Under the pieces are notes generated by a model. The model was not told the DNA's origin. It saw nothing but the letters and a program-made list of their open reading frames with translations, and made no database searches. Positions 14,315-30,530 of a stretch of 64,000 nucleotides of DNA are shown here, in pieces. Position 1 is the first letter of the stretch. Each line of letters starts with the position of its first letter. The stretch lies in assembly GCA_032622095.1 (NCBI GenBank), contig CP136069.1, positions 106,792,278-106,856,277 of the forward strand, in the 5' to 3' direction. Source of the DNA: Siphonodentalium dalli. Its lineage: Eukaryota; Mollusca; Scaphopoda; Gadilida; Siphonodentaliidae. Both the position numbers and the translations under genes were made by a program.

Positions 14315-15970
14315 ATATATGTATCAACACCACACACATATATAGGTATCACCACCACATACATCTATAGGTATCCCCACCACATACATCTATGGGTATT
14401 CCCGACACATACATATATAGGTATCCCCACCACACACGTATATAGGTATCCCCACCACATACATATATAGGTATCCTCGCCACACACATCTATAGGTATC
14501 ACCACCACACACATATATACGTATCACCACCACACACATCTATATGAATCACCACCACATACATATATAGGTATTCCCAACACATACATATATAGGTATC
14601 CCCACCTCATACATCTATAGGTATCCCCGCCAGACACATCTATAGGTATCACCACCACACACATCTATAGGTATCACCACCACATACATATATAGGTACC
14701 CCACCACATACATATATAGGTATCCACACCACATACATATATAGGTATCCCCGCCACACACATATATAGGTATCACCACCACATATATATATAGGTATCC
14801 CCACCACATACATCTATATGTCTCTCCACCACACACATCTATAGTATCCCCACCACACACATCTATAGGTATCCCCGCCACACACATATATAGGTATCCC
14901 CACCACATATATATATAGGTATCCCCACCACATACATCTATAGGTATCCCCACCACATACATATATAGGTATCACCACCACATTCATATATAGGTATCCC
15001 CGCCACATACATATATAGGTATCCTCACCACATACATATATAGGTATCCTCACCACACATCTATAGGTATCCTCACCATACACATATATAGGTATCCCCA
15101 CCACATACATATATAGATATCCCCGCCACACACATATATAGGTATCCCCACCACACACATATATAGATATCCCCACCACACACATATATAGGTATCACCA
15201 CCACATACATATATAGGTATCCCAACCACATACATATATAGGTATCCCCACCACATACATATATAGGTATCCCCACGACATACATATATAGGTATCCCCA
15301 CCACATACATATATAGGTATCACCACCACACACATCTATAGGTATCCCCACCACATACATCTATATGTATCCCCACCACAAACATCTATAGATATCCCCA
15401 CCACATACATATATAGGTATCCCCACCACATACATATATAGGTATCCCCACCACATACATATAAAGGTATCACCACCACACACATATATAGGTATCCCCA
15501 CCCATACATCTATAGGTATCCCCACCAGATACATCTATAGGTATCACCACCACATACATATATAGGTATCACCACCACACACATATAGGTATCCCCACCA
15601 CACACATATATAGGTATCCCCACCACACACAAATATAGGTATCCCCACCACATACATATATAGGTCTCTCCACCACATACATCTAGAGGTATCCCCACCA
15701 CACACATCTATATGTATCCCCACCACACACATATATAGGTATCCCCACCACATACATCTATATGTATCCCCACCACACACATATATAGGTATCCCCACCA
15801 CATACATCTATAGGTATCCCCACCACATACATCTATAGGTATCCCCACCACACACATATCGGTATCCCCGCCACACACATCTATAGGTATCACCTCCACA
15901 TACATCTATAGGTATCCCCACCACATACATCTATAGGTATCCCCACCACATACATCTATAGGTATCCCCA
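14300..15970. repeat. Displaced copy of the 6.19-7.8 kb block
   Basis: From the TATATATGTATCAACACC unit at about 14,300 the variant order matches 6,186 onward at an offset of 8,114 bp. The match covers CTATGGGTATTCCCG, the CGTATCACC unit, the GGTACCCCACC unit (KpnI-like) and the TCTCTCCACC unit. The offset holds to about 15,540, where one to two units are missing. This block also occurs in the second 2.98-kb copy from about 9,170, so it exists three times and is not adjacent to its source here. Confidence 0.8.
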
Positions 15971-16805
15971 CCACACACATATAGGTATCCCCGCCACACA
16001 AATCTATAGGTATCCCCACCACATTCATCTATAGGTATCCCCACCACACAAATATATAGGTATCACCACCACATACATATATAGGTATCCCCGCCACAGA
16101 CATATATAGGTATTCCCGCCACATACATATATAGGTATCCTCACCACACACATCTATAGGTATCCCCACCACACACATATATAGGTATCCCCACCACACA
16201 CATCTATAGGTATCCCCACCACATACATCTATAGGTATCCCCACCACACACATCTATAGGTATCCCCACCACACACATATATAGGTATCACCACCACGTA
16301 CATATATAGGTATCCCCACCACACACATATATATAGGTATCCCAGCCACACACATATATAGGTATCCCCACCACATACATATATAGGTATCACCACCACA
16401 TACATATATAGGTATCCTCACCTCACACATCTATAGGTATCCCCACCACACACATATAGAGGTATCCCCACCACACACATCTATAAGTATCCCCACCACA
16501 TACATATATAGGTATCCCCACCACATACATATATAAGTATCCCCGCCACATACATATATAGGTATCCCCACCACATACATATATAGGTATCCCCGCCACA
16601 CACATATATAGGTATCCCCACCACACACATATATAGGTATCCCCACGAAACACATATATAGGTATCCCCACCACATACATATATAGGTCTCCCCACCACA
16701 TACATGTATAGGTATCCCCACCACATACATATATAGGTATCCCCGCCACACACATATATAGGTATTCCCGCCACATACATATATAGGTATCCTCACCACA
16801 CACAT
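15510..16805. repeat. 1.3-kb module XY, copy 3
   Basis: Third copy of the module at 10,374 and 12,946, slightly shortened by loss of a few units near 15,540 and 16,310. After this copy the sequence follows copy 1 (11,743 to about 12,390, offset 5,063) rather than copy 2. Copies 1 and 3 therefore share a longer ancestry, and copy 2 is the rearranged one. Confidence 0.8.
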
Positions 16806-19800
16806 CTACAGGTATCCCCACCACATACATATATAGGTATCACCACCACATACATATATAGGTATCCCCACCACACACATATATAGGTATCCCCGCCTCA
16901 TACATATATAGGTTTCACCACCATACACATATATAGGTATCCCCACCACACACATATATATAGGTATCCCCGCCACACACATATATAGGTATCCCCACCA
17001 CATACATATATAGGTATCACCACCACATACATATATAGGTATCCTCACCACACACATCTATAGGTATCCCCACCACACACATATATAGGTATCCCCACCA
17101 CACACATCTATAGGTATCCCCACCACATACATATATAGGTATCCCCACGACATACATATATAAGTATCCCCGCCACATACATATATAGGTATCCCCACCA
17201 CATACATATATAGGTATCCCCACCACACACATATATAGGTATCCCCACCACACACCTATATTGGTATCCCCACCACACACATATATAGGTATCCCCACCA
17301 CATACATATATAGGTCTCCCCACCACATACATCTATAGGTATCCCCACCACACACATCTATATGTATCCCCACCACACACATATATAGGTATCACCACCA
17401 CATACATATATAGGTATCCCCGCCACAAACATATATAGGTATTTCCGCCACATACATATATAGGTATCCTCACCACACAAATCTATAGGTATCACCACCA
17501 CATACATATATATGTATCACCACCACATACATATATAGGTATCCCCACCACACATATATATAGGTATCCCCGCCACATACATATATAGGTATCACCACCA
17601 TACACATCTATAGGTATCCCCGCCACACACATCTATAGGTATCCCCACCACATACATATATAGGTATCCCCACCACACACATATATAGGTATCCCCACCA
17701 CATACATATATAGGTATCACCACCACACACATATAAGTATCCCCGCCACATACATATAGGTATCCCCACAACACACATATAGGTATCCCCACCACACACA
17801 TCTATAGATATCACCTCCACATACATATAGAGGTATCCCCAACACATACATATATAGGTATCCCCACCACATACATATATAGGTATCCCCACCACATACA
17901 CATATAGTTATCCCCGCCACACACATATATAGGTATCACCACCACACACATATATAGGTATCCCCACCACATACATATATAGGTATCACCATCACACACA
18001 TATATAGGTATCCCCACCACATACATATATTGGTATCCCACCACATACATCTATAGGTATCCCCACCTCACACATATATAGGTATCCCCATCACAAACAT
18101 ACATAGGAATCCCCACCACATACATATATAGGTATCCCCACCACATACATCTATATGTATCCCCACCACACACATATATAGGTATCCCCACCACATACAT
18201 ATATAGGTATCCCAACCACATACATATATATGTATCCCCACCACATACATCTATATGTATCCCCACCACATACATATATAGGTATCCCCACCACATACAT
18301 CTATAGGTATCCCCACCACATACATATATAGGTATCCCCACCACATACATATATAGGTATCCCCACCACATACATATATAGGTATCCCCACCACATACAT
18401 ATATAGGTATCCCCACCACATACATCTATAGGTATCCCCACCACACACATCTATATGTTTCACCACCACACACATCTATAGGTATCACCACCAAACACAT
18501 ATATAGGTATCTCCACCATACACATCAATATGTATCACCGCCACACACATATATAGGTACCCCCACCACATACATCTATAGGTATCCCCACCATACACAT
18601 CTATAGGTATCCCCACCATACACATCTATATGTATAACCGCCACACTCATATATAGGTATCCCCACCACATACATCTATAGGTATCACCACCACATACAT
18701 ATATAGGTATCCCCACCACATTAATCTATAGGTATCCCCACCACACACATCTATATGTATCACCACCACATACATATATAGGTATTCCCACCACACACAT
18801 ATATAGGTATCCCACCACATACATATATAGGTATCCCCACCACACACATATAGGTATCCTCACCACACACATATATAGGTATCCTCACCACACACATATA
18901 TAGGTATCCCCGCCACATACATCTATAGGTATCACCACCACATACATCTATAGTTATCACCACCACATACATATATAGGTATCCCCGCCACATACATATA
19001 TAGGTATCACCACCATACACATCTATAGGTATCCCCGCCACACACATCTATAGGTATCCCCACCACACACATATATAGGTATCCCCACCACATACATATA
19101 TAGGTATCACCACCACACACATATAAGTATCCCCGCCACATACATATAGGTATCCCCACCTCACACATATAGTTATCCCCACCACACACATCTATAGGTA
19201 TCACCTCCACATACATATAGAGGTATCCCCAACACATACATATATAGGTATCCCCACCACATACATATATAGGTATCCCCACCACATACATATATAGTTA
19301 TCCCCGCAACACACATATATAGGTATCCCCACCACACACATATATAGGTATCCCCACCACATACATATATAGGTATCACCATCACACACAAATATAGGTA
19401 TCCCCACCACATACATATATTGGTATCCCACCACATACATCTATAGGTATCCCCACCGCACACATATATTGGTATCCCACCACATACATCTATAGGTATC
19501 ACCACCGCACACATATATAGGTATCCCCATCACATACATACATAGGTATCCCCACCACATACATATATAGGTATCCCCACCACATACATCTATATGTATC
19601 CCCACCACACACATATATAGGTATCCCCACCACATTCATATATAGGTATCCCCACCACATACATATATAGGTATCCCCACCACATACATCTATATGTATC
19701 CCCACCACATACATATATAGGTATCCCCACCACATACATCTATAGGTATCCTCACCACATACATATATAGGTATCCCCACACATACATATATAGGTATCC

Positions 19801-20376
19801 GCACCACATACATATATAGGTATCCCCACCACATACATATATAGGTATCCCCACCACATACATCTATAGGTATCCCCACCACACACATCTATATGTATCA
19901 CCACCACACACATCTATAGGTATCCCCACCAAACACATATATAGGTATCCCCACCATACACATCAATATGTATCACCGCCACACACATATATAGGTATCC
20001 CCACCACATACATCTATAGGTATCCCCACCATACACATCTATAGGTATCCCCACCATACACATCTATATGTATAACCGCCACACTCATATATAGGTATCC
20101 CCACCACATACATCTATAGGTATCACCACCACATACATATATAGGTATCCCCACCACATAAATCTATAGGTATCCCCACCACACACATCTATATGTATCA
20201 CCACCACATACATATATAGGTATCCCCACCACACACAGATATAGGTATCCCACCACATACATATATAGGTATCCCCACCACACACATATAGGTATCCTCA
20301 CCACACACATAAATTATATAGGTACTCTCACCACACACATATATAGGTATCCCCGCCACATACATCTATAGGTATC
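16317..20376. repeat. 4.06-kb long-range duplication, left copy (offset 17.88 kb)
   Basis: Unit order from about 16,317 matches 34,195 onward at an offset of 17,878-17,880 bp for about 4 kb. Checked landmarks include the CACACATATATATAGG unit (17,551 and 35,429), the TATTTCCGCC unit (17,440 and 35,318), the CACAAATCTATAGG unit, the TATAACCGCCACACTC unit (18,635 and 36,514; 20,073 and 37,953) and the 30-bp AAATTATATAGG unit (20,311 and 38,191). Matching stops near 20,376. Confidence 0.85.
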
Positions 20377-23300
20377 CCCACGACATACATATATAGGTAT
20401 CCCCACCACATACATATATAGGTATCACCACCACACACATCTATAGGTATCCCAACCACATACATCTATATGTATCCCCACCACAAACATCTATAGATAT
20501 CCCCAACACATACATATATAGGTATCCCCACCACATACATATATAGGTATCCCCATCACATACACATATAGTTATCCCCGCCACACACATATATAGGTAT
20601 CACCACCACACACATATATAGGTATCCCCACCACATACATATATAGGTATCACCATCACACACATATATAGGTATCCCCACCACATACATATATTGGTAT
20701 CCCACCACATACATCTATAGGTATCCCCACCGCACACATATATAGGTATCCCCATCACATACATACATAGGTATCCCCACCACATACATATATAGGTATC
20801 CCCACCACATACATCTATATGTATCCCCACCACACACATATATAGGTATCCCCACCACATACATATATAGGTATCCCCACCACATACATATATAGGTATC
20901 CCCACCACATACATCTATATGTATCCCCACCACATACATATATAGGTATCCCCACCACATACATCTATAGGTATCCCCACCACATACATATATAGATATC
21001 CCCACCACATACATATATAGGTATCCCCACCACATACATATATAGGTATCCCCACCACATACATATATAGGTATCCCCACCACATACATCTATAGGTATC
21101 CCCACCACACACATCTATATGTTTCACCACCACACAAATCTATAGGTATCACCACCAAACACATATATAGGTATCTCCACCATACACATCAATATGTATC
21201 ACCGCCACACACATATATAGGTACCCCCACCACATACATCTATAGGTATCCCCACCATACACATCTATAGGTATCCCCACCATACACATCTATATGTATA
21301 ACCGCCACACTCATATATAGGTATCCCCACCACATACATCTATAGGTATCACCACCACATACATATATAGGTATCCCCACCACATTAATCTATAGGTATC
21401 CCCACCACACACATCTATATGTATCACCACCACATACATATATAGGTATCCCCACCACACACATATATAGGTATCCCACCACATACATATATAGGTATCC
21501 CCACCACACACATATAGGTATCCTCACCACACACATATATAGGTATCCTCACCACACACATATATAGGTATCCCCGCCACATACATCTATAGGTATCACC
21601 ACCACATACATCTATAGTTAGCACCACCACATACATATATAGGTATCCCCGCCACATACATATATAGGTATCACCACCATACACATCTATAGGTATCCCC
21701 GCCACACACATCTATAGGTATCCCCACCACACACATATATAGGTATCCCAACCACATACATATATAGGTATCACCACCACACACATATAAGTATCCCCGC
21801 CACATACATATAGGTATCCCCACCACACACATATAGGTATCCCCACCACACACATCTATAGGTATCACCTCCACATACATATAGAGGTACCCCCAACACA
21901 TACATATATAGGTATCCCCACCACATACATATATAGGTATCCCCACCACATACATACATAGTTATCCCCGCCACACACATATATAGGTATCCCCACCACA
22001 CACATATATAGGTATCCCCACCACATACATATATAGGTATCACCATCACACACAAATATAGGTATCCCCACCACATACATATATTGGTATCCCACCACAT
22101 ACATCTATAGGTATCCCCACCGCACACATATATTGGTATCCCACCACATACATCTATAGGTATCCCCACCGCACACATATATAGGTATCCCCATCACATA
22201 CATACATAGGTATCCCCACCACATACATATATAGGTATCCCCACCACATACATCTATATGTATCCCCACCACACACATATATAGGTATCCCACCACATAC
22301 ATATATAGGTATCCCCACCACATACATATATAGGTATCCCCACCACATACATCTATATGTATCCCCACCACATACATATATAGGTATCCCCACCACATAC
22401 ATCTATAGGTATCCCCACCACATACATATATAGGTATCCCCACACATACATATATAGGTATCCCCACCACATACATATATAGGTATCCCCACCACATACA
22501 TATATAGGTATCCCCACCACATACATCTATAGGTATCCCCACCACACACATCTATATGTATCACCACCACACACATCTATAGGTATCCCCACCAAACACA
22601 TATATAGGTATCCCCACCATACACATCAATATGTATCACCGCCACACACATATATAGGTATCCCCACCACATACATCTATAGGTATCCCCACCATACACA
22701 TCTATAGGTATCCCCACCATACACATCTATATGTATAACCGCCACACTCATATATAGGTATCCCCACCACATACATCTATAGGTATCACCACCACATACA
22801 TATATAGGTATCCCCACCACATAAATCTATAGGTATCCCCACCACACACATCTATATGTATCACCACCACATACATATATAGGTATCCCCACCACACACA
22901 TATATAGTTATCCCACCACATACATATATAGGTATCCCCACCACACACATATAGGTATCCTCACCACACACATAAATTATATAGGTATACTCACCACACA
23001 CATATATAGGTATCCCCGCCACATACATATATAGGTATCCCCACGACATACATATATAGGTATCCCCACCACATACATATATAGGTATCACCACCACAGA
23101 CATATATAGGTATCACCACCACACACATATATAGGTATCCCCACCCATACATCTATAGGTATCTCCACCAGATACATCTATAGGTATCCCCACCACATAC
23201 ATATATAGGTATCCCCACCACACATCTATAGGTATCACCACCACATACATATATAGGTATCACCACCACACACATATAGGTATCCCCACCACACACATAT

Positions 23301-23632
23301 ATAGGAATCCCCACCACACACAAATATAGGTATCCCCACCACATACATATATAGGTCTCCCCACCACATACATCTAGAGGTATCCCCACCACACACATCT
23401 ATATGTATCCCCACCACACACATATATAGGTATCCCCACCACATACATCTATATGTATCCCCACCACACACATATATAGGTATCCCCACCACATACATCT
23501 ATAGGTATCCCCACCACATACATCTATAGGTATCCCCACCACACACATATAGGTATCCCCGCCACACACATCTATAGGTATCACCTCCACATACATCTAT
23601 AGGTATCCCCACCACATACATCTATAGGTATC
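20150..23632. repeat. 3.5-kb higher-order repeat, copy 1
   Basis: Unit order recurs with an offset of 3,483-3,486 bp from about 20,150 (CACATAAATC unit). Shared landmarks are CACACAGATATAGG (20,238 and 23,721), the TATAACCGCC units (21,299 and 24,784; 22,736 and 26,222) and the AGAGGTACCCCCAAC unit (21,884 and 25,369). It contains two inner modules, one with and one without the 30-bp unit, spaced about 1.23-1.44 kb. Confidence 0.83.
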
Positions 23633-26600
23633 CCCACCACATAAATCTATAGGTATCCCCACCACACACATCTATATGTATCACCACCGCATACATATAT
23701 AGGTATCCCCACCACACACAGATATAGGTATCCCACCACATACATATATAGGTATCCCCACCACACACATATAGGTATCCTCACCACACACATAAATTAT
23801 ATAGGTACTCTCACCACACACATATATAGGTATCCCCGCCACATACATCTATAGGTATCCCCACGACATACATATATAGGTATCCCCACCACATACATAT
23901 ATAGGTATCACCACCACACACATCTATAGGTATCCCAACCACATACATCTATATGTATCCCCACCACAAACATCTATAGATATCCCCAACACATACATAT
24001 ATAGGTATCCCCACCACATACATATATAGGTATCCCCACCACATACACATATAGTTATCCCCGCCACACACATATATAGGTATCACCACCACACACATAT
24101 ATAGGTATCCCCACCACATACATATATAGGTATCACCATCACACACATATATAGGTATCCCCACCACATACATATATTGGTATCCCACCACATACATCTA
24201 TAGGTATCCCCACCGCACACATATATAGGTATCCCCATCACATACATACATAGGTATCCCCACCACATACATATATAGGTATCCCCACCACATACATCTA
24301 TATGTATCCCCACCACACACATATATAGGTATCCCCACCACATACATATATAGGTATCCCCACCACATACATATATAGGTATCCCCACCACATACATCTA
24401 TATGTATCCCCACCACATACATATATAGGTATCCCCACCACATACATCTATAGGTATCCCCACCACATACATATATAGGTATCCCCCACCACATACATAT
24501 ATAGGTATCCCCACCACATACATATATAGGTATCCCCACCACATACATATATAGGTATCCCCACCACATACATCTATAGGTATCCCCACCACACACATCT
24601 ATATGTTTCACCACCACACACATCTATAGGTATCACCACCAAACACATATATAGGTATCTCCACCATACACATCAATATGTATCACCGCCACACACATAT
24701 ATAGGTACCCCCCACCACATACATCTATAGGTATCCCCACCATACACATCTATAGGTATCCCCACCATACACATCTATATGTATAACCGCCACACTCATA
24801 TATAGTTATCCCCACCACATACATCTATAGGTATCACCACCACATACATATATAGGTATCCCCACCACATTAATCTATAGGTATCCCCACCACACACATC
24901 TATATGTATCACCACCACATACATATATAGGTATCCCCACCACACACATATATAGGTACCCCACCACATACATATATAGGTATCCCCACCACACACATAT
25001 AGGTATCCTCACCACACACATATATAGGTATCCTCACCACACACATATATAGGTATCCCCGCCACATACATCTATAGGTATCACCACCACATACATCTAT
25101 AGTTATCACCACCACATACATATATAGGTATCCCCGCCACATACATATATAGGTATCACCACCATACACATCTATAGGTATCCCCGCCACACACATCTAT
25201 AGGTATCCCCACCACACACATATATAGGTATCCCCACCACATACATATATAGGTATCACCACCACACACATATAAGTATCCCCGCCACATACATATAGGT
25301 ATCCCCACCACACACATATAGGTATCCCCACCACACACATATATAGGTATCACCTCCACATACATATAGAGGTACCCCCAACACATACATATATAGGTAT
25401 CCCCACCACATACATATATAGGTATCCCCACCACATACATATATAGTTATCCCCGCCACACACATATATAGGTATCCCCACCACACACATATATAGGTAT
25501 CCCCACCACATACATATATAGGTATCACCATCACACACAAATATAGGTATCCCCACCACATACATATATTGGTATCCCACCACATACATCTATAGGTATC
25601 CCCACCGCACACATATATTGGTATCCCACCACATACATCTATAGGTATCCCCACCGCACACATATATAGGTATCCCCATCACATACATACATAGGTATCC
25701 CCACCACATACATATATAGGTATCCCCCACCACATACATCTATATGTATCCCCACCACACACATATATAGGTATCCCACCACATACATATATAGGTATCC
25801 CCACCACATACATATATAGGTATCCCCACCACATACATCTATATGTATCCCCACCACATACATATATAGGTATCCCCACCACATACATCTATAGGTATCC
25901 CCACCACATACATATATAGGTATCCCCACACATACATTTATAGGTATCCCCACCACATACATATATAGGTATCCCCACCACATACATATATAGGTATCCC
26001 CACCACATACATCTATAGGTATCCCCACCACACACATCTATATGTATCACCACCACACACATCTATAGGTATCCCCACCAAACACATATATAGGTATCCC
26101 CACCATACACATCAATATGTATCACCGCCACACACATATATAGGTAACCCCACCACATACATCTATAGGTATCCCCACCATACACATCTATAGGTATCCC
26201 CACCATACACATCTATATGTATAACCGCCACATTCATATATAGTTATTCCCACCACATACATCTATAGGTATCACCACCACATACATATATAGGTATCCC
26301 CACCACATAAATCTATAGGTATCCCCACCACACACATCTATATGTATCACCACCACATACATATATAGGTATCCCCACCACACACATATATAGGTATCCC
26401 ACCACATACATATATAGGTATCCCCACCACACACATATAGGTATCCTCACCACACACATAAATTATATAGGTATCCTCACCACACACATATATAGGTATC
26501 CCCGCCACATACATATATAGGTATCCCCACGACATACATATATAGGTATCCCCACCACATACATATATAGGTATCACCACCACACACATCTATAGGTATC

Positions 26601-27250
26601 CCAACCACATACATATATATGTATCCCCACCACAAACATCTATAGATATCCCCACCACATACATATATAGGTATCCCCACCACATACATCTATAGGTATC
26701 CCCACCACATACATATATAGGTATCACCACCACACACATATATAGGTATCCCCACCCTTACGTCTATAGGTATCTCCACCAGATACATCTATAGGTATCC
26801 CCACCACATACATATATAGGTATCCCCACCACACATCTATAGGTATCACCACCACATACATATATAGGTATCACCACCACACACATATAGGTATCCCCAC
26901 CACACACATATATAGGAATCCCCACCACACACAAATATAGGTATCCCCACCACATACATATATAGGTCTCCCCACCACATACATCTAGAGGTATCCCCAC
27001 CACACACATCTATATGTATCCCCACCACACACATATATAGGTATCCCCACCACATACATCTATATGTATCCCCACCACACACATATATAGGTATCCCCAC
27101 CACATACATCTATAGGTATCCCCACCACATACATCTATAGGTATCCCCACCACACACATATAGGTATCCCCGCCACACACATCTATAGGTATCACCTCCA
27201 CATACATCTATAGGTATCCCCACCACATACATCTATAGGTATCCCCACCA
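23633..27250. repeat. 3.6-kb higher-order repeat, copy 2
   Basis: Tandem copy of 20,150-23,632. In its last part the offset rises to 3,611 bp because about five extra units lie near 26,550-26,760. It holds one-base C insertions near 24,483, 24,708 and 25,724, and private units CCCTTACGTC near 26,757 and CACATTTATAGG near 25,936. Confidence 0.83.
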
Positions 27251-27339
27251 CATACATCTATAGGTATCCCCACCACACACATATAGGTATCCCCGCCACA
27301 TACATCTATAGGTATCCCCACCACATTCATCTATAGGTA

Positions 27340-29860
27340 TCCCCACCATACACATCTATAGGTATCCCCACCATACACATCTATATGTATAACCGCCACA
27401 CTCATATATAGGTATCCCCACCACATACATCTATAGGTATCACCACCACATACATATATAGGTATCCCCACCACATTAATCTATAGGTATCCCCACCACA
27501 CACATCTATATGTATCACCACCACATACATATATAGGTATCCCCACCACACACATATATAGGTATCCCACCACATACATATATAGGTATCCCCACCACAC
27601 ACATATAGGTATCCTCACCACACACATATATAGATATCCTAACCACACACATATATAGGTATCCCCGCCACATACATCTATAGGTATCACCACCACATAC
27701 ATCTATAGTTATCACCACCACATACATATATAGGTATTCCCGCCACATACATATATAGGTATCACCACCATACACATCTATAGGTATCCCCGCCACACAC
27801 ATCTATAGGTATCCCCACCACACACATATATAGGTATCCCCACCACATACATATATAGGTATCACCACCACACACATATAAGTATCCCCGCCACATACAT
27901 ATAGGTATCCCCACCACACACATATAGGTATCCCCACCACACACATATATAGGTATCACCTCCACATACATATAGAGGTATCCCCAACACATACATATAT
28001 AGGTATCCCCACCACATACATATATAGGTATCCCCACCACATACATATATAGTTATCCCCGCCACACACATATATAGGTATCCCCACCACACACATATAT
28101 AGGTATCCCCACCACATACATATATAGGTATCACCATCACACACAAATATAGGTATCCCCACCACATACATATATTGGTATCCCACCACATACATCTATA
28201 GGTATCCCCACCGCACACATATATTGGTATCCCACCACATACATCTATAGGTATCCCCACCGCACACATATATAGGTATCCCCATCACATACATACATAG
28301 GTATCCCCACCACATACATATATAGGTATCCCCACCACATACATCTATATGTATCCCCACCACACACATATATAGGTATCCCACCACATACATATATAGG
28401 TATCCCCACCACATACATATATAGGTATCCCCACCACATACATCTATATGTATTCCCACCACATACATATATAGGTATCCCCACCACATACATATATAGG
28501 TATCCCCACCACATACATATATAGGTATCCCCACACATACATTTATAGGTATCCCCACCACATACATATATAGGTATCCCCACCACATACATATATAGGT
28601 ATCCCCCACCACATACATCTATAGGTATCCCCACCACACACATCTATATGTATCACCACCTCACACATCTATAGGTTATCCCCACCAAACACATATATAG
28701 GTATCCCCACCATACACATCAATATGTATCACCGCCACACACATATATAGGTAACCCCACCACATACATCTATAGGTATCCCCCACCATACACATCTATA
28801 GGTATCCCCACCATACACATCTATATGTATAACCGCCACATTCATATATAGTTATCCCCACCACATACATCTATAGGTATCACCACCACATACATATATA
28901 GGTATCCCCACCACATAAATCTATAGGTATCCCCACCACACACATCTATATGTATCACCACCACATACATATATAGGTATCCCACCACACACATATATAG
29001 GTATCCCACCACATACATATATAGGTATCCCCACCACACACATATAGGTATCCTCACCACACACATAAATTATATAGGTATCCTCACCACACACATATAT
29101 AGGTATCCCCGCCACATACATATATAGGTATCCCCACGACATACATATATAGGTATCCCCACCACATACATATATAGGTATCACCACCACACACATCTAT
29201 AGGTATCCCAACCACATACATATATATGTATCCCCACCACAAACATCTATAGATATCCCCACCACATACATATATAGGTATCCCCACCACATACATCTAT
29301 AGGTATCCCCACCACATACATATATAGGTATCACCACCACACACATATATAGGTATCCCCACCCTTACGTCTATAGGTATCTCCACCAGATACATCTATA
29401 GGTATCCCCACCACATACATATATAGGTATCCCCACCACACATCTATAGGTATCACCACCACATACATATATAGGTATCACCACCACACACATATAGGTA
29501 TCCCCACCACACACATATATAGGAATCCCCCACCACACACAAATATAGGTATCCCCACCACATACATATATAGGTCTCCCCCACCACATACATCTAGAGG
29601 TATCCCCACCACACACATCTATATGTATCCCCACCACACACACATATATAGGTATCCCCACCACATACATCTATATGTATCCCCACCACACACATATATA
29701 GGTATCCCCACCACATACATCTATAGGTATCCCCCACCACATACATCTATAGGTATCCCCACCACACACATATAGGTATCCCCGCCACACACATCTATAG
29801 GTATCACCTCCACATACATCTATAGGTATCCCCACCACATACATCTATAGGTATCCCCAC
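27340..29860. repeat. 2.6-kb higher-order repeat, copy 3 (shortened)
   Basis: Matches 24,734-27,250 at an offset of about 2,606 bp and inherits the private CCCTTACGTC unit (near 29,364) and the CACATTTATAGG unit (near 28,540). It therefore descends from copy 2 rather than copy 1. The right half contains an unusual density of five-C tracts and other one-base insertions. Confidence 0.8.
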
Positions 29861-30530
29861 CACATACATCTATAGGTATCCCCACCACACACATATAGGT
29901 ATCCCCGCCACACACATCTATAGGTATCCCCACCACATTCATCTATAGGTATCCCCACCACACAAATATATAGGTATCACCACCACATACATATATAGGT
30001 ATCACCGCCACAGACATATATAGGTATTCCCGCCACATACATATATAGGTATCCTCACCACACACATCTATAGGTATCCCCACCACACACATATATAGGT
30101 ATCCCCACCACACACATCTATAAGTATCCCCACCACATACATCTATAGGTATCCCCACCACACACATCTATAGGTATCCCCACCACACACATATATAGGT
30201 ATCACCACCACGTACATATATAGGTATCCCCGCCACACACATATATAGGTATCCCCACCACACACATATATATAGGTATCCCCGCCACACACATATATAG
30301 GTATCCCCCACCACATACATATATAGATATCACCACCACATACATATATAGGTATCCTCACCACACACATCTATAGGTATCCACACCACACACATATATA
30401 GGTATCCCCACCACACACATCTATAAGTATCCCCACCACATACATATATAGGTATCCCCCACCACATACATATATAAGTATCCCCGCCACATACATATAT
30501 AGGTATCCCCACCACATACATATATAGGTA
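28785..30530. repeat. 1.74-kb tandem repeat, copy 1 (rich in one-base insertions)
   Basis: This stretch is followed directly by a near copy at an offset of 1,743-1,754 bp. Landmarks are the CATTC/CACTC unit after TATAACCGCC (28,839 and 30,585), the AAATTATATA unit (29,066 and 30,821), CCCTTACGTC (29,364 and 31,118), the CTAGAGG unit and the GGTATCCACACC unit (30,379 and 32,121). Five-C tracts such as those at 29,527 and 29,578 are four C in the second copy. Confidence 0.8.
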
